Source: Sabulibacter ruber
GTDB taxonomy: Bacteria; Bacteroidota; Bacteroidia; Cytophagales; Hymenobacteraceae
Reading direction: 5' to 3'
DNA length: 64,000 bases
Assembly: GCF_017355955.1 (NCBI RefSeq)
Contig: NZ_JAFFID010000005.1
Location: 124,001-188,000 of the forward strand
Below are positions 34,661-44,242 of the stretch, in pieces (within the stretch, counting starts at the first letter, position 1; every line of letters begins with the position of its first letter). Position numbers and translations under genes: made by a program. The notes beneath the pieces are model-generated. The model searched no databases. It saw nothing but the letters and a program-made list of their open reading frames with translations, and had not been told where the DNA came from.

Positions 34661-36652
34661 TTACCAATCTCCGCCGCCAGTGGGAGCTTCCTTCGGTTTA
34701 ATGAGCTTGAATTCCACCCTTCGGTTCACGGCACGGTCTTCAATGGTAAGCTCGGGCTTGATGGGTTCTGAGCTTCCTTTCCCAATCGCATCAATCCGGC
34801 CGGGAGCCAGGTTTCCTTTGTTTTCCAGGTACTTCTGAATAGCGAATGCGCGCCATTGCGATAACTCTATGTTGGCATTGGGATCGCCGCTGCTATCGGT
34901 GTGGCCTTCAATGCTGAGGCGTACCTGCGGGTGGTCTACCAGGAAGAGCACAATGCGATCTAGGGTAGGTTTCATGGCATCTTTAATCTCGGCCTTGCCT
35001 TCGTCAAATTCCAGGTTCTTGAAAATCAATGGGATGCTATAGTCAATAAGCGTGGTCATGATCTTCAGCACGGTGTCCTGTTTCAGGTCAATCTCCTTTT
35101 CAATGGAGAAGAAATCAGGGCTCTGGATCATCATCATGTAGCGGCTGTTGTCAATGAGGTCAAAGTCAAAAGAGCCGTCTTCGCGCAGATATTTAGAGGC
35201 CACCTCAATGCCGTTGTCCAGGTCAATGATGGAGATAATGCCGTTCAGGGGTTTGTTGGTCACAGAATCGGTTAGTACTCCGGTCAGTTTGGTCACTGCC
35301 AGGGGGTGCGCCTCCATGGGCAGCGGGAAGGAGAACAAATCCAGGTTCTTCAGGTCTGATGGCTCTGAGCGGGCGTAGTACAGATTGGTGGAGTTGGCGT
35401 TGATAGTGAAGTAGTACTCGCTGCCTTTGCCGTTCACCAGCGGCCCAATGTTGCGCGGTTCCTGCCAGCGGCCGTTCACGCGGTACGATTTATAGATGTC
35501 AAAGTCCCCGAAATTGAGCAACTGGCCCCGGGAACTGAAATACAGCACCTGGTACAACGGGTGGAAATACGGGCTCACCTCACTCTCGCGGGTGTTGATG
35601 ATAGGGCCCATGTTCTGCGCTGGTGACCACTGTCCGTTTTTCTGTTTGTAGGTGAAATAGATGTCAGACATGCCAAAACCACCCAGGCGGTCAGAGGCAA
35701 AATACAGGGTGTCTTCCAGCGGCGAGAGGGTGGGTTGCGAGTCCCAGGACTTGCTGTTCACGTTGGCGCCCAGGTTCTTGATCTGGCCCCACGAGCCGTC
35801 GCCTAACCGGGTGGCGCTGTACAAATCACAGTTGCCCAAACCGTCTGGGCTTTCGCAGCGGGCGAAATACAGGGTTTTACCATCGCGGCTGAGGCAGGCT
35901 GAGCCTTCGTTGTAGACGCTGTTAATGGGCTTCCCGAACGATTGGCCCTCTTGCCAAAAACCGCCCTCAAAACGCGAGAAATACAGGTCTTCATCGGTGC
36001 CTTTGCCCTTTACGCCTTTGCGGCGGGAGGTATAAATGAACAGTTCCTCGTCTGAGTGCACGGCCGGGCCGTAATCCTCGGCTTTGGAGTTGATGGCATC
36101 GCCCATGTTGGTGTAAATGCCGCGCGGAGGCTTGAACGTAGCCACCGATTTGCGGTACTCCACCAGTTCATAGTAGTACTGCAGCGGCACGTACAACTCT
36201 TTGTTTTTCGCCTCCAAGGAGTCATAGTACTGCTGCACTTGCCTGATATCGGTGCGGTGGTGTTTCAGGACCAGCCGGTAATAGGCAATGGCTTTCTCCT
36301 TTTGGCCTAAACGCTCATATAATTGGCCTAAACGCCAGAGAAGTTTTGTATCTTTATAGAAATTTTCAATCCCGAAATTGCCCACGTACTCCGCCAGCAG
36401 AGGCAAAACCTTATCCCAGGCTTTTTTCTTCTCCAGCTTCAGGATGGTTTCGTACTTTGACTTCTGGTGATAGTAGGGCAGGCGGTTTATGTTGGGGAAG
36501 TCCAGGACTATACCAGCATCAGGGGCTCGCTTCTTAAGAGAGTCATTGACAGGCTTGAGCTTCAGACGCAAGGGCGCTTTGGTTTGTCCCTCGGCGGAGA
36601 ATCCAAAGCCACAGAAGAGCAGAAAAAATAGAATATAACCAGTACGCGACAT
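34661..36652 (-). CDS. PorE-like OmpA-family protein (TPR, propeller, CRD, OmpA)
   Basis: This 663-aa exported protein has a signal peptide ending FGFSAEGQ. In order it has a TPR-like helical part (about 50-140, LYERLGQKEKAIAYYRLVLK), a PD40/WD40-type propeller (about 185-440, with repeats such as SCLSRDGKTLYFAR and DTLYFASDRLGGFGMSDIYF), a carboxypeptidase-regulatory-like domain (about 445-520, LTGVLTDSVTNKPLNGIISI) and a C-terminal OmpA peptidoglycan-binding domain (IEGHTDSSGDPNANIELSQW). This order is that of PorE, a type IX secretion protein of Porphyromonas. Paralogs with other roles exist, so I call it PorE-like only. Monocistronic. Confidence 0.8.
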   Translation of the reverse strand: MSRTGYILFFLLFCGFGFSAEGQTKAPLRLKLKPVNDSLKKRAPDAGIVLDFPNINRLPYYHQKSKYETILKLEKKKAWDKVLPLLAEYVGNFGIENFYKDTKLLWRLGQLYERLGQKEKAIAYYRLVLKHHRTDIRQVQQYYDSLEAKNKELYVPLQYYYELVEYRKSVATFKPPRGIYTNMGDAINSKAEDYGPAVHSDEELFIYTSRRKGVKGKGTDEDLYFSRFEGGFWQEGQSFGKPINSVYNEGSACLSRDGKTLYFARCESPDGLGNCDLYSATRLGDGSWGQIKNLGANVNSKSWDSQPTLSPLEDTLYFASDRLGGFGMSDIYFTYKQKNGQWSPAQNMGPIINTRESEVSPYFHPLYQVLYFSSRGQLLNFGDFDIYKSYRVNGRWQEPRNIGPLVNGKGSEYYFTINANSTNLYYARSEPSDLKNLDLFSFPLPMEAHPLAVTKLTGVLTDSVTNKPLNGIISIIDLDNGIEVASKYLREDGSFDFDLIDNSRYMMMIQSPDFFSIEKEIDLKQDTVLKIMTTLIDYSIPLIFKNLEFDEGKAEIKDAMKPTLDRIVLFLVDHPQVRLSIEGHTDSSGDPNANIELSQWRAFAIQKYLENKGNLAPGRIDAIGKGSSEPIKPELTIEDRAVNRRVEFKLIKPKEAPTGGGDW

Positions 36653-36694
36653 AAACGGAATGGCCCGAGAAAATCATTTTTCTCAATGCAGTAC

Positions 36695-36725
36695 CAAATG
36701 TAGTTCTTTCTTAGGTGAAATTTAA
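36695..36725 (-). promoter_or_regulatory. candidate promoter of the PorE-like gene
   Basis: On the minus strand TACATTTG (36702-36695) matches TAnnTTTG, with TTA about 20 bp upstream; it lies 43 bp before the ATG. Confidence 0.45.
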
Positions 36726-36847
36726 CCCTCAGCCGGCAGATTTCACGGTTATATTGGCACAGCTCTTGACTAGTATAGGTAGAAAAGACAAACAACAGAA
36801 CCGACGGGAGGATTGCTGCCAATTTGGCATCCTCAGAGACACGACGT

Positions 36848-39346
36848 ATGAATTATACCCAAGAAAACTTACTGCAGCAACTCATGTTGTCCGATTTGTC
36901 TGACGATGGGAATGGCGATATCATCTCCATTATCACCTCAGAACTGGACGACGCCGAGGGCGCTGAAAAAAATAAACCCGATACCTTACCGCTATTGCCC
37001 ATCAGAAACACCGTGTTGTTTCCGGGCGTGGTGATTCCCATTACGGTAAGCCGGAAAAAATCGGTGCGGTTGGTGCGCAAAGCCTACCGTGGCGACAAAA
37101 CCGTGGGCGTAGTGGCCCAGAAAAACATGTCGGCCGAGGAGCCTACCCCAGAAGATCTGTTTCAGGTAGGTACCATGGCCAAAATCCTGAAAATGCTGGT
37201 GCTGCCAGACGGCAATACCACCATCATTATCCAGGGCCAGAGCCGTTTCAAGATTGAAGAGGTAACCCAGGAAGAGCCGTTCATGACGGCCAAGGTTTCC
37301 TATTGCCCTGAGACGTTCCCGAACCAGAAAAGCAAGGAAGTGAAAGCCCTGGTGGAGTCTCTGCAGGAGGCGGCTGCCAAAATCCTTAAGCTGAACCCTG
37401 AGATTCCGCAGGAGGCGCAGGTGGCGCTGGATAACATTGACAGCCCTTCGTTTCTGACCCATTTCCTGTCTTCCAACATCAATGTGGAAGTGGCCCAGAA
37501 ACAAAAACTGCTGGAGATAAACGACGGCGTGGAGCGCGGCACCACCTTGCTGCAGCTCATGATGCGCGAGATCCAGATGCTGGAGATCAAGCAGGAAATC
37601 CATACCAAGGTGCACTCAGACATTGACGAGCAGCAGCGCGACTATTTCCTGCGCCAGCAGATCAAAGTCTTGCAGGATGAACTGGGCATGGACGGCCCGG
37701 AGCAGGAAGTGGAGAAAATGCGCGCCGCCGCGGCCAAGAAAAAGTGGCCCGAAACGGTGGCCAAACACTTTAGTAAGGAGCTGGACAAGTTGAGTCGCCT
37801 CAATCCGCAGGCCGCTGAGTACCCTATTTCTCTGAACTACTGCGAATTCCTGCTGGACTTGCCCTGGAGCGAGTTCACCAAAGATAACTTCAACCTGAAG
37901 CGCACCAAAAAGATCCTGGACACCGACCATTACGGTCTGGAAAAGGTGAAGGAGCGCATTCTGGAGTACTTGGCCGTTCTTAAACTGAAGAACGACATGA
38001 AGGCGCCAATCCTTTGCCTCTACGGACCTCCGGGCGTGGGAAAAACCTCGCTGGGCCGTTCGGTAGCCAAGGCTTTGGGCCGTAAATACGTGCGCATTGC
38101 CTTAGGCGGCGTGCGCGACGAGGCTGAGATCAGAGGTCACCGCAAAACCTACGTGGGGGCTATGCCGGGCCGTATCATCAGCCAGATCAAGAAAGTGAGC
38201 TCTTCCAACCCGGTGATGATTCTGGACGAGGTAGACAAGCTGACTTCTGATTTCAGAGGCGATCCGTCTAGTGCGTTGCTGGAGGTGCTGGACCCTGAGC
38301 AGAACCATACCTTCGTGGACAATTACCTGGAGGTGGAGTATGACTTGTCCAAGGTCCTGTTCATTGCTACGGCTAACTCCCTGGACACCATTCACCCGGC
38401 CCTGCGCGACCGCATGGAAATCATTGAGGTGACCGGTTACACCATTGAGGAGAAAACCGAGATTGCCAAGCGCCACCTCATTCCTAAACTAAAGGAAGAC
38501 CACGGGCTGACTGCCAAAGATGTGGCCTTGTCCAACGCGGCTATCCAGAAGGTGATTGAAGATTATACCCGCGAGTCGGGGGTGCGGAACCTGGAGCGTA
38601 AGTTGGGTGCCGTGATCCGGAACGTGGCCAAATCCAAAGCCATGGAAGAGGAGTGGCCCGCCAAACTGGAGCCGAAAGACGTGGCCCGCATTCTGGGTCC
38701 GGAAATTTTTGACAAAGAGATCTACCAGGACAACGAAACCGCCGGCGTGGTAACGGGCTTGGCCTGGACCTCGGTGGGCGGCGACATTCTGTTTGTGGAA
38801 TCCTTGCTGAGCCGCGGCAAAGGCAAACTGACCTTGTCCGGTCAACTGGGTGATGTGATGAAGGAATCAGCCATCACGGCGGTTTCTTACCTGCGCGCCC
38901 ACGCCGATGAACTGGACATTGACTACCGCCTCTTTGACCAATACGATCTGCACATTCACTTCCCCGAAGGGGCCGTGCCGAAAGACGGACCAAGCGCCGG
39001 AATTGCTATCTTTACTTCCATCGCGTCGGTGTTCACGCAGCGCAAGGTGCGGTCGCATCTGGCTATGACCGGTGAGATCACGCTGCGCGGGAAAGTGCTG
39101 CCGGTGGGCGGCATCAAGGAGAAAATTCTGGCGGCCAAGCGTGCGGGCATCAAAGACGTAATCTTGTGCTACAAGAACCGCAAAGATGTGGAAGAGATCT
39201 CGGCCCACTACATTGAGGGCCTGAACATCCACTACGTGGACCGCGTGGACGAGGTGCTGGAAATCGCTTTGCTGGAGGAGAAAGTGGCCAAGCCGCTGGA
39301 CCTGCGCGTGCGCGAAGAAGCGGTGCCGGTAAAAGCAGAAAGTTGA
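36848..39346 (+). CDS. lon: ATP-dependent protease Lon
   Basis: This 832-aa cytoplasmic AAA+ protease degrades misfolded and regulatory proteins. The N-domain starts at [19 protein letters not shown]. Walker [10 protein letters not shown] lies near residue 393 and Walker [11 protein letters not shown] follows. The serine of the Ser-Lys dyad is in [13 protein letters not shown] near residue 714, and the lysine in [15 protein letters not shown] about 40 residues later. I chose the ATG at 36848; a TTG 24 bp upstream would add eight residues of non-conserved sequence. porQ follows after 24 bp, probably in the same transcript. Confidence 0.97.
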   Translation: MNYTQENLLQQLMLSDLSDDGNGDIISIITSELDDAEGAEKNKPDTLPLLPIRNTVLFPGVVIPITVSRKKSVRLVRKAYRGDKTVGVVAQKNMSAEEPTPEDLFQVGTMAKILKMLVLPDGNTTIIIQGQSRFKIEEVTQEEPFMTAKVSYCPETFPNQKSKEVKALVESLQEAAAKILKLNPEIPQEAQVALDNIDSPSFLTHFLSSNINVEVAQKQKLLEINDGVERGTTLLQLMMREIQMLEIKQEIHTKVHSDIDEQQRDYFLRQQIKVLQDELGMDGPEQEVEKMRAAAAKKKWPETVAKHFSKELDKLSRLNPQAAEYPISLNYCEFLLDLPWSEFTKDNFNLKRTKKILDTDHYGLEKVKERILEYLAVLKLKNDMKAPILCLYGPPGVGKTSLGRSVAKALGRKYVRIALGGVRDEAEIRGHRKTYVGAMPGRIISQIKKVSSSNPVMILDEVDKLTSDFRGDPSSALLEVLDPEQNHTFVDNYLEVEYDLSKVLFIATANSLDTIHPALRDRMEIIEVTGYTIEEKTEIAKRHLIPKLKEDHGLTAKDVALSNAAIQKVIEDYTRESGVRNLERKLGAVIRNVAKSKAMEEEWPAKLEPKDVARILGPEIFDKEIYQDNETAGVVTGLAWTSVGGDILFVESLLSRGKGKLTLSGQLGDVMKESAITAVSYLRAHADELDIDYRLFDQYDLHIHFPEGAVPKDGPSAGIAIFTSIASVFTQRKVRSHLAMTGEITLRGKVLPVGGIKEKILAAKRAGIKDVILCYKNRKDVEEISAHYIEGLNIHYVDRVDEVLEIALLEEKVAKPLDLRVREEAVPVKAES

Positions 39347-39370
39347 TTTAAAGCTATTTTTCGAGAAACA

Positions 39371-40417
39371 ATGCAGAAACGCCTTTTCCTTCTGGGACTC
39401 CTGTTAGCGGCCTTGGTGCCGCTGGCTTCGGCCCAGGTGGGAGGGCGTTATGTGTTTCGGTTCCTGGACATACCTACCCACGCCCGCGTGGCGGCCTTGG
39501 GCGGCGTGAACATTTCCTCGGGGCTGGAAGACGTGAACGCGGTGACGGCTAATCCGGCGCTGATGCACGGCAAAACCGATAACCACTTGGGGCTCACGTA
39601 CCTCAACTACCTGGCCGATGTCAGCCAGAATAACCTCAACTACACGTTTGAGAGCAGCCGTTGGGGCCGCAACGCCATTGGCGTGCAGTACCTGGACTAC
39701 GGCTCGTTCACCCAAACCAACGATGCCGGACTGGAGGAAGGCAGCTTTAAGGTGCGGGATTACGCGCTTACCCTTTCGCACGCGGCCACCATTGAGCATT
39801 TCACGCTGGGCGCTACGGCTAAACTGGCTATTTCCAGCATTGCCGGGGACCAAGCCGTGGCTACGCTGGTGGATTTGGGCGGCACGTTCAAGCATCCGCA
39901 GAAAGATTTTGTGGTGGGTTTGCTCATCAAGAACCTGGGCGTGATGGTGAACCCCTATGACAACGGCGAACGTGAAGAAATGCCGCTGGATATCCAGTTG
40001 GGCGCCAGTTTCAAACCCGAGCACGCGCCGTTCCGCTTATCGGTGACCGCGCATAGCCTTCATCGCTTCGACATTGTCTACCTGGACCCGAACAAGAAAG
40101 GCACCCTCAACGAGAACAACGAGGAAGTGAAGGAAGAAAAGACCTTCGGCGATAAACTGGCCCGGCACTTTGTGGTGGGCGGTGAGTTTATTCTGGGGCC
40201 GGGTTTTCAGTTGCGGGCGGGCTACAACCACCTGAGAAGAAAAGAGCTGGTGGTGGAGAACGTGGGCGGCATGGCGGGTTTTTCCTTCGGGACGTCCATT
40301 AAAGTGCACGCGTTCCGGTTTGAGTACACGTACGCCAAATTTCACGTAGCCGGGGCCAGCAATTACCTCACCCTGAACACCGACCTGAACCGTTTCCTGA
40401 AAAAGAAGCTGGATTAG
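39371..40417 (+). CDS. porQ: type IX secretion system protein PorQ
   Basis: This 348-aa outer-membrane protein has a signal peptide ending PLASAQ, then the PorQ opening GGRYVFRFLDIPTHARVAALGG and a beta-strand-rich barrel (YALTLSHAATIEHFTLGATA, FQLRAGYNHLRRKELVV). PorQ with PorU, PorV and PorZ forms the attachment complex that anchors cargo proteins to A-LPS in type IX secretion. It is encoded 24 bp downstream of lon; such a placement is not functionally required. Other T9SS core genes are not in the window. Confidence 0.9.
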   Translation: MQKRLFLLGLLLAALVPLASAQVGGRYVFRFLDIPTHARVAALGGVNISSGLEDVNAVTANPALMHGKTDNHLGLTYLNYLADVSQNNLNYTFESSRWGRNAIGVQYLDYGSFTQTNDAGLEEGSFKVRDYALTLSHAATIEHFTLGATAKLAISSIAGDQAVATLVDLGGTFKHPQKDFVVGLLIKNLGVMVNPYDNGEREEMPLDIQLGASFKPEHAPFRLSVTAHSLHRFDIVYLDPNKKGTLNENNEEVKEEKTFGDKLARHFVVGGEFILGPGFQLRAGYNHLRRKELVVENVGGMAGFSFGTSIKVHAFRFEYTYAKFHVAGASNYLTLNTDLNRFLKKKLD

Positions 40418-40460
40418 GACTGTTTTGGAGCCGAATTCCTGAAAACGGGTGTAAAACAGA
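40418..40460. repeat. dispersed GTTTT/AAAAC palindrome
   Basis: Copy right after porQ: GACTGTTTTGGAGCCGAATT, then CCTGAAAACGGGTGTAAAAC. Confidence 0.65.
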
Positions 40461-40603
40461 CAGAATGCTTTCCTGTTATAGGAGATAGGCCAACAAGTTC
40501 TTTCCCTCAGTCGTTTAGGTCAGGAAGAACATTTGATTTAAAGAAAACGGAGTGGCAAGAGGCTGCTTCAGACCAGATAAATTTCATGAAATGAATGCGT
40601 GGT

Positions 40604-40645
40604 AAATCTCATTCACTCCACCACCCATTCACTCAATCACTCATT
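40604..40645. repeat. short degenerate tandem repeat in the hslU leader
   Basis: CATTCACT-type units repeated about four times (CATTCACTCC, CCATTCACTC, AATCACTCATT) directly before the hslU start. Confidence 0.5.
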
Positions 40646-40649
40646 TAAC

Positions 40650-42056
40650 ATGTTAGATTCAAGCAAGTATTTAACCCCCAGCCAGATTGTAGCCGAGTTA
40701 GATAAATATATCATTGGGCAGCACGAAGCGAAACGGAACGTGGCCATTGCGCTACGCAACCGCTGGCGCCGGATGCACGCTGATCCTGAGATGCAGAAGG
40801 AGATTGTGCCTAATAACATTCTTATGATTGGTGCCACCGGGGTAGGGAAAACCGAGATTGCGCGCCGTTTGGCCAGCATCGCCGATGCGCCTTTCACCAA
40901 AGTAGAAGCCTCTAAATTCACGGAAGTGGGCTACGTGGGCCGCGACGTGGAAAGCATGGTGCGTGACCTGGTAGAGCAGGCCGTGAACATGGTCAAGACC
41001 AAGAAAAAAGAAGAAGTAAAGCAACAGGCCGCCCTGCAGGTAGAGGAAGTAATTCTGGATGCGCTGATCCCGCCTATCAACCAGCCGGGTAACCGCGATA
41101 TGGTGGGCTTTGGCGGCAACAATCATTCTTCCACTGATATGCCCGACAGCGACCTGGAACTGAACGAGCGCACCCGCGAGCGCTTCCGGCAGAAGATCCG
41201 CAACGGTGAGCTGGAAGACCGTAAGATCGATATCAAGGTGTCGCAGCATCCGTCTTCTGGCGTGGGTGTAGTAGGCCCGGGCATGGATGAAATGTCTATG
41301 ATGAACATCCAGGAGATGATCGGGAACATGATGCCTAAGAAAACCAAGAAGCGGAAAGTGACCATCGCCGAGGCCCGTAAACTGCTTCTGGAAGAGGAAG
41401 CCGCCAAGCTCATTGACATGGACGAGGTGAAGGAAGAAGCCATCTCCAAAGCAGAGAACGCCGGGATTATCTTCATTGATGAGATTGACAAGGTCGCCAG
41501 CTCCAGCAACAAAGGCGGTGGCGGTCCGGACGTGAGCCGCGAAGGCGTGCAGCGTGATTTGCTCCCCATTGTGGAAGGCAGCACCGTGAACACCAAGTAC
41601 GGCGTCATCAAAACCGATCATATCCTGTTCATCGCGGCCGGGGCGTTTCACGTGGCTAAACCCTCTGATCTGATTCCTGAGTTGCAGGGCCGTTTCCCCA
41701 TCAGAGTGGAACTGCAGAGCCTGAGCACCGACGATTTCTACCAGATCCTGAAGTACCCTAAAAACGCCTTGACCAAGCAGTACGAAGAGCTGCTCCGCGC
41801 CGAGGGTGTGGAACTCAGCTTCACAGATGAGTCTTTGCATAAACTCGCCGAAATCTCCTTCCAGGTGAACGCCGAAGTGGAGAACATCGGGGCCCGGAGG
41901 CTGCAGACCGTCATGAGCCGCCTGCTCAACGACATCCTGTTTGACGTGCCCGACACCATCCCCGCCAACGCCCGCCTCATGATCACCCCAGAATTGGTGG
42001 AAGAGCGCCTTCGCGACATGGTGAAAAACCGCGACCTGAGCCAATACATTTTGTAA
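40650..42056 (+). CDS. hslU: HslU (ClpY) ATPase of the HslUV protease
   Basis: This 468-aa AAA+ unfoldase feeds the HslV peptidase. Visible parts are the N-terminal YLTPSQIVAELDKYIIGQH, Walker A GATGVGKTE near residue 62, the VGYVGRDVESMVRDLV segment, the inserted I-domain (about 110-250) rich in charged residues, and Walker B IIFIDEIDKV. The ATG at 40650 gives the conserved N-terminus; the frame is open for 17 codons upstream. hslV is usually adjacent, but I do not find it in this window. Confidence 0.97.
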   Translation: MLDSSKYLTPSQIVAELDKYIIGQHEAKRNVAIALRNRWRRMHADPEMQKEIVPNNILMIGATGVGKTEIARRLASIADAPFTKVEASKFTEVGYVGRDVESMVRDLVEQAVNMVKTKKKEEVKQQAALQVEEVILDALIPPINQPGNRDMVGFGGNNHSSTDMPDSDLELNERTRERFRQKIRNGELEDRKIDIKVSQHPSSGVGVVGPGMDEMSMMNIQEMIGNMMPKKTKKRKVTIAEARKLLLEEEAAKLIDMDEVKEEAISKAENAGIIFIDEIDKVASSSNKGGGGPDVSREGVQRDLLPIVEGSTVNTKYGVIKTDHILFIAAGAFHVAKPSDLIPELQGRFPIRVELQSLSTDDFYQILKYPKNALTKQYEELLRAEGVELSFTDESLHKLAEISFQVNAEVENIGARRLQTVMSRLLNDILFDVPDTIPANARLMITPELVEERLRDMVKNRDLSQYIL

Positions 42057-42087
42057 TTAGGAATTGAGAATTAGGAATTAAGAATTG

Positions 42088-42119
42088 AAAGAGCCGCTGC
42101 CGTAAGGTGGTGGCTCTTT
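42088..42119 (+). terminator. rho-independent terminator of hslU
   Basis: 14-bp stem AAAGAGCCGCTGCC with three G-T wobbles, loop GTAA, followed by TTGTTTTT. Confidence 0.75.
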
Positions 42120-42165
42120 TGTTTTTGGGCTCTTTTATGGAAAGCGCGGAGGAAACAGAGTTTGC

Positions 42166-42208
42166 GGAGACACTCGTAGGAGCTTCGCATACTACGAGGT
42201 CTTTTGAG
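42166..42208. repeat. inner inverted repeat, left arm
   Basis: Starts GGAGACACTCGTAGGAGCTT; reverse-complements 42365-42408 with two mismatches and one indel. Confidence 0.85.
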
Positions 42209-42364
42209 CAGCGGCTTTTAGTCTATGGAAGGTAATATTCTTGAGCAGTTCTTGAAGGATTGCAACAGCAAAGTAAGCTATGAGAAGCTATAGAAAAGAA
42301 CAAATCAACTCTACTCTCAACAATCTTTGCTTCTAGAGGATTCGCTTAAGCAGTAATAACGCTT

Positions 42365-42408
42365 CTCAAAAAGACCTCGTAGTGTGCGCAGCTCCTACGA
42401 GTGTCTCC
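42365..42408. repeat. inner inverted repeat, right arm
   Basis: Starts CTCAAAAAGACCTCGTAGTG; partner of 42166-42208. Confidence 0.85.
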
Positions 42409-42515
42409 ACCTACGGCTTCAACCCAACTTTCCCTTCCAACTTTTGCGTATGCAGAAGAAATAGCGTTCTTACCACCCATTCCTAATTCTTAATTCTAAA
42501 TTCCTAATTAGAAAT

Positions 42516-43244
42516 ATGCGCTACTACATCATCACCGGTGCCAGCCGCGGGCTGGGGAAAGCGATGGCCGAGGCCTTGCTGCAAGACGAGCAGAACTGTG
42601 TGTTGGGCGTGTCCCGCAACAGCACCATCACGCATCCCCGCTATCGGCACCAACCGCTGGATTTCTCAGACATAGCCGGGGTGGAGCATAACCTGCACAA
42701 GGTGTTTGCCCAGCTTCCCGATGCCCAGAAGATTGTGCTGGTGAACAACGCCGGAGTGATAGGGGAGATTGGCTACATTGGACAGAGCCAGAACGAGCAC
42801 TTTGAGTACGTGTTTGACGTGAACGTGATTGTGCCCGCCATGTTCATGAACATGTTTTTGCAGAGTTACCAGCACCGGCAGGACTGCGACCGGATGATTG
42901 TGAACATCAGCTCAGGGGCGGGCCAGAAAGCGAAGGACGGATGGGCGGCCTATTGCGCCTCCAAAGCGGCGCTGGACATGCTCTCCCAAACCGCTCAGCT
43001 GGAGCAGGAACAATTGGGCACGGGAGTAAAGGTGTTCTCGGTGGCGCCCGGCATCATTGACACAGACATGCAGGAGCAGATACGCGAGGCCGATGTGGAG
43101 CAGTTCCGTAGCGTGCAACAGTTCCGTGACTACAAAACCCAGGGCGCGTTGGCCTCGCCGGAAGAAGCGGCCCAGAAGATTATCCGCTTAATCAACGAGC
43201 CGCAGATCGCCCGGGGCGTGGTGTGCTCAGTGCGCGACTTCTAA
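42516..43244 (+). CDS. short-chain dehydrogenase/reductase
   Basis: This 242-aa classical SDR has the NADP(H) motif GASRGLG at residues 8-14, the structural NNAGV, and the catalytic YxxxK in YCASK with a preceding Ser in NISSGAG. The GASRGLG and SRN positions favour NADPH. The family resembles sepiapterin reductase/benzil-reductase-type SDRs; substrate unknown. Monocistronic, preceded directly by the AT-rich arm of the inverted-repeat block. Confidence 0.88.
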   Translation: MRYYIITGASRGLGKAMAEALLQDEQNCVLGVSRNSTITHPRYRHQPLDFSDIAGVEHNLHKVFAQLPDAQKIVLVNNAGVIGEIGYIGQSQNEHFEYVFDVNVIVPAMFMNMFLQSYQHRQDCDRMIVNISSGAGQKAKDGWAAYCASKAALDMLSQTAQLEQEQLGTGVKVFSVAPGIIDTDMQEQIREADVEQFRSVQQFRDYKTQGALASPEEAAQKIIRLINEPQIARGVVCSVRDF

Positions 43245-43246
43245 AA

Positions 43247-43285
43247 GCGTTTTCGTGCTCATTTCTGAAAAAGAAGCCAGAAACC
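43247..43285. repeat. dispersed GTTTT/AAAAC palindrome
   Basis: Copy after the SDR stop: GCGTTTTCGTGCTCATTTCT, then GAAAAAGAAGCCAGAAACC. Confidence 0.6.
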
Positions 43286-43293
43286 GAAAAGGG

Positions 43294-43327
43294 TTGTGGA
43301 GCGGCTGCCTTTTTTAGGCTAATTTTG
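43294..43327 (+). promoter_or_regulatory. Bacteroidota-type promoter of the S1/P1 nuclease gene
   Basis: TTG at 43294, a 23-bp spacer, then TAATTTTG at 43320-43327 (TAnnTTTG), 31 bp before the ATG. Confidence 0.55.
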
Positions 43328-43358
43328 CAGCCATTCTTTTCAACCTTCAAAAACAGCC

Positions 43359-44150
43359 ATGAGCGTTTTAAAAAAACTAGTAGTTATCTGCTTTTTCGTG
43401 TACCTGCCGTTGCAATCCATGGCGTGGGGCATGTTGGGTCACCGCATTGTGGGCGAGATCGCCGATCGGAATATCTCTGCCAAGACCAGAAAAAACATCA
43501 AGAAAATATTAGGCAATGAGTCTATTGCCATGGCCAGCAACTGGGCCGATTTCATCAAGTCTGACCCGTCTTACAACTACCTGAACAACTGGCACTACAT
43601 TAACCTGAAGCAAGGCTTAACCCAGGCTGAGGTGGAGAACCACCTGAAGCAGGACACCACCACCAACGCTTACACGCGCATCAACTTCCTCATTGGCGAG
43701 CTGAAGAAAAAAGAGACACCGCAGGATAAGAAAGTGATGTACCTGCGTCTGCTCATCCACTTTGTGGGCGATGTGCACCAACCCATGCACGTAGGCCGTC
43801 CGGAAGATCTGGGCGGAAACCGCATCCGTTTGGAGTGGTTCAACCAGCCTTCCAACCTGCACCGCCTGTGGGACGAGCAGCTGATTGAGCACCAGGAACT
43901 GAGCTACACTGAGTACGCCACCGCCATCAACTTCGCCACCAAAGACCAGGTGAAAACCTGGCAAAGCCAACTGGCGCCGCAGTGGTTCTTTGAGTCATAC
44001 CAGATCGCGAATCAGCTGTACAAAGGCATCACCAAGCCAGACGAGAAACTGAGCTACCGCTACAACTTTGATCACCTGCAAACCCTGAACGAGCAGCTGT
44101 TGAAAGGCGGCATCCGATTGGCCGGCGTGTTAACGGATATCTTCGGGTAA
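43359..44150 (+). CDS. S1/P1-family nuclease
   Basis: This 263-aa exported zinc nuclease is expected to cut single-stranded DNA/RNA and act as a 3'-nucleotidase. The signal peptide is predicted to end at MA-22, so that Trp23 becomes the mature N-terminus, as required in S1/P1 where the terminal Trp binds zinc. Further motifs are GHRIVGEIAD, NWADFIKSD, HFVGDVHQPMH near residue 134, and NLHRLWDEQLI. It likely serves nucleotide scavenging together with the split 5'-nucleotidase. It has its own promoter and terminator. Confidence 0.95.
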   Translation: MSVLKKLVVICFFVYLPLQSMAWGMLGHRIVGEIADRNISAKTRKNIKKILGNESIAMASNWADFIKSDPSYNYLNNWHYINLKQGLTQAEVENHLKQDTTTNAYTRINFLIGELKKKETPQDKKVMYLRLLIHFVGDVHQPMHVGRPEDLGGNRIRLEWFNQPSNLHRLWDEQLIEHQELSYTEYATAINFATKDQVKTWQSQLAPQWFFESYQIANQLYKGITKPDEKLSYRYNFDHLQTLNEQLLKGGIRLAGVLTDIFG

Positions 44151-44163
44151 AAAGCGATTACTT

Positions 44164-44201
44164 CCGTTTTCTGGGCATTTTCCAGAAAGGCAGCAAAAAG
44201 G
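44164..44201. repeat. dispersed GTTTT/AAAAC palindrome
   Basis: Copy behind the nuclease gene: CCGTTTTCTGGGCATTTTCC, then AGAAAGGCAGCAAAAAGG. Confidence 0.65.
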
Positions 44202-44233
44202 GCGGGCACTGTAGAAGTGTCCGCCCTTTTTGC
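44193..44233 (+). terminator. rho-independent terminator of the S1/P1 nuclease gene
   Basis: 18-bp stem GCAAAAAGGGCGGGCACT with one mismatch/wobble, loop GTAGA; the right arm contains TTTTT. It overlaps the end of a dispersed palindrome copy. Confidence 0.8.
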
Positions 44234-44242
44234 CTTATGATC

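Larger units (their letters stand above)
42057..42515. mobile_element. MITE-like nested inverted repeat block
   Basis: 459-bp gap without a gene. Outer AT-rich arms (AATTAGGAATT-type units at 42055-42090 and their inverse at 42481-42511) enclose an inner inverted pair of 43/44 bp (42166-42208 and 42365-42408). The inner pair differs at two bases plus one indel. The hslU terminator is at the left side. The layout resembles a non-autonomous palindromic element nested in another. Confidence 0.7.

Noticed and set aside
40752-42044. 430-codon open frame antisense to hslU
   Set aside because: Shadow of hslU; no protein-like features.
42166-42408. CRISPR-like array from repeated CGTAGGAGCT/AGCTCCTACG strings
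   Set aside because: There are just two copies and they are inverted, not direct, with no regular spacers.
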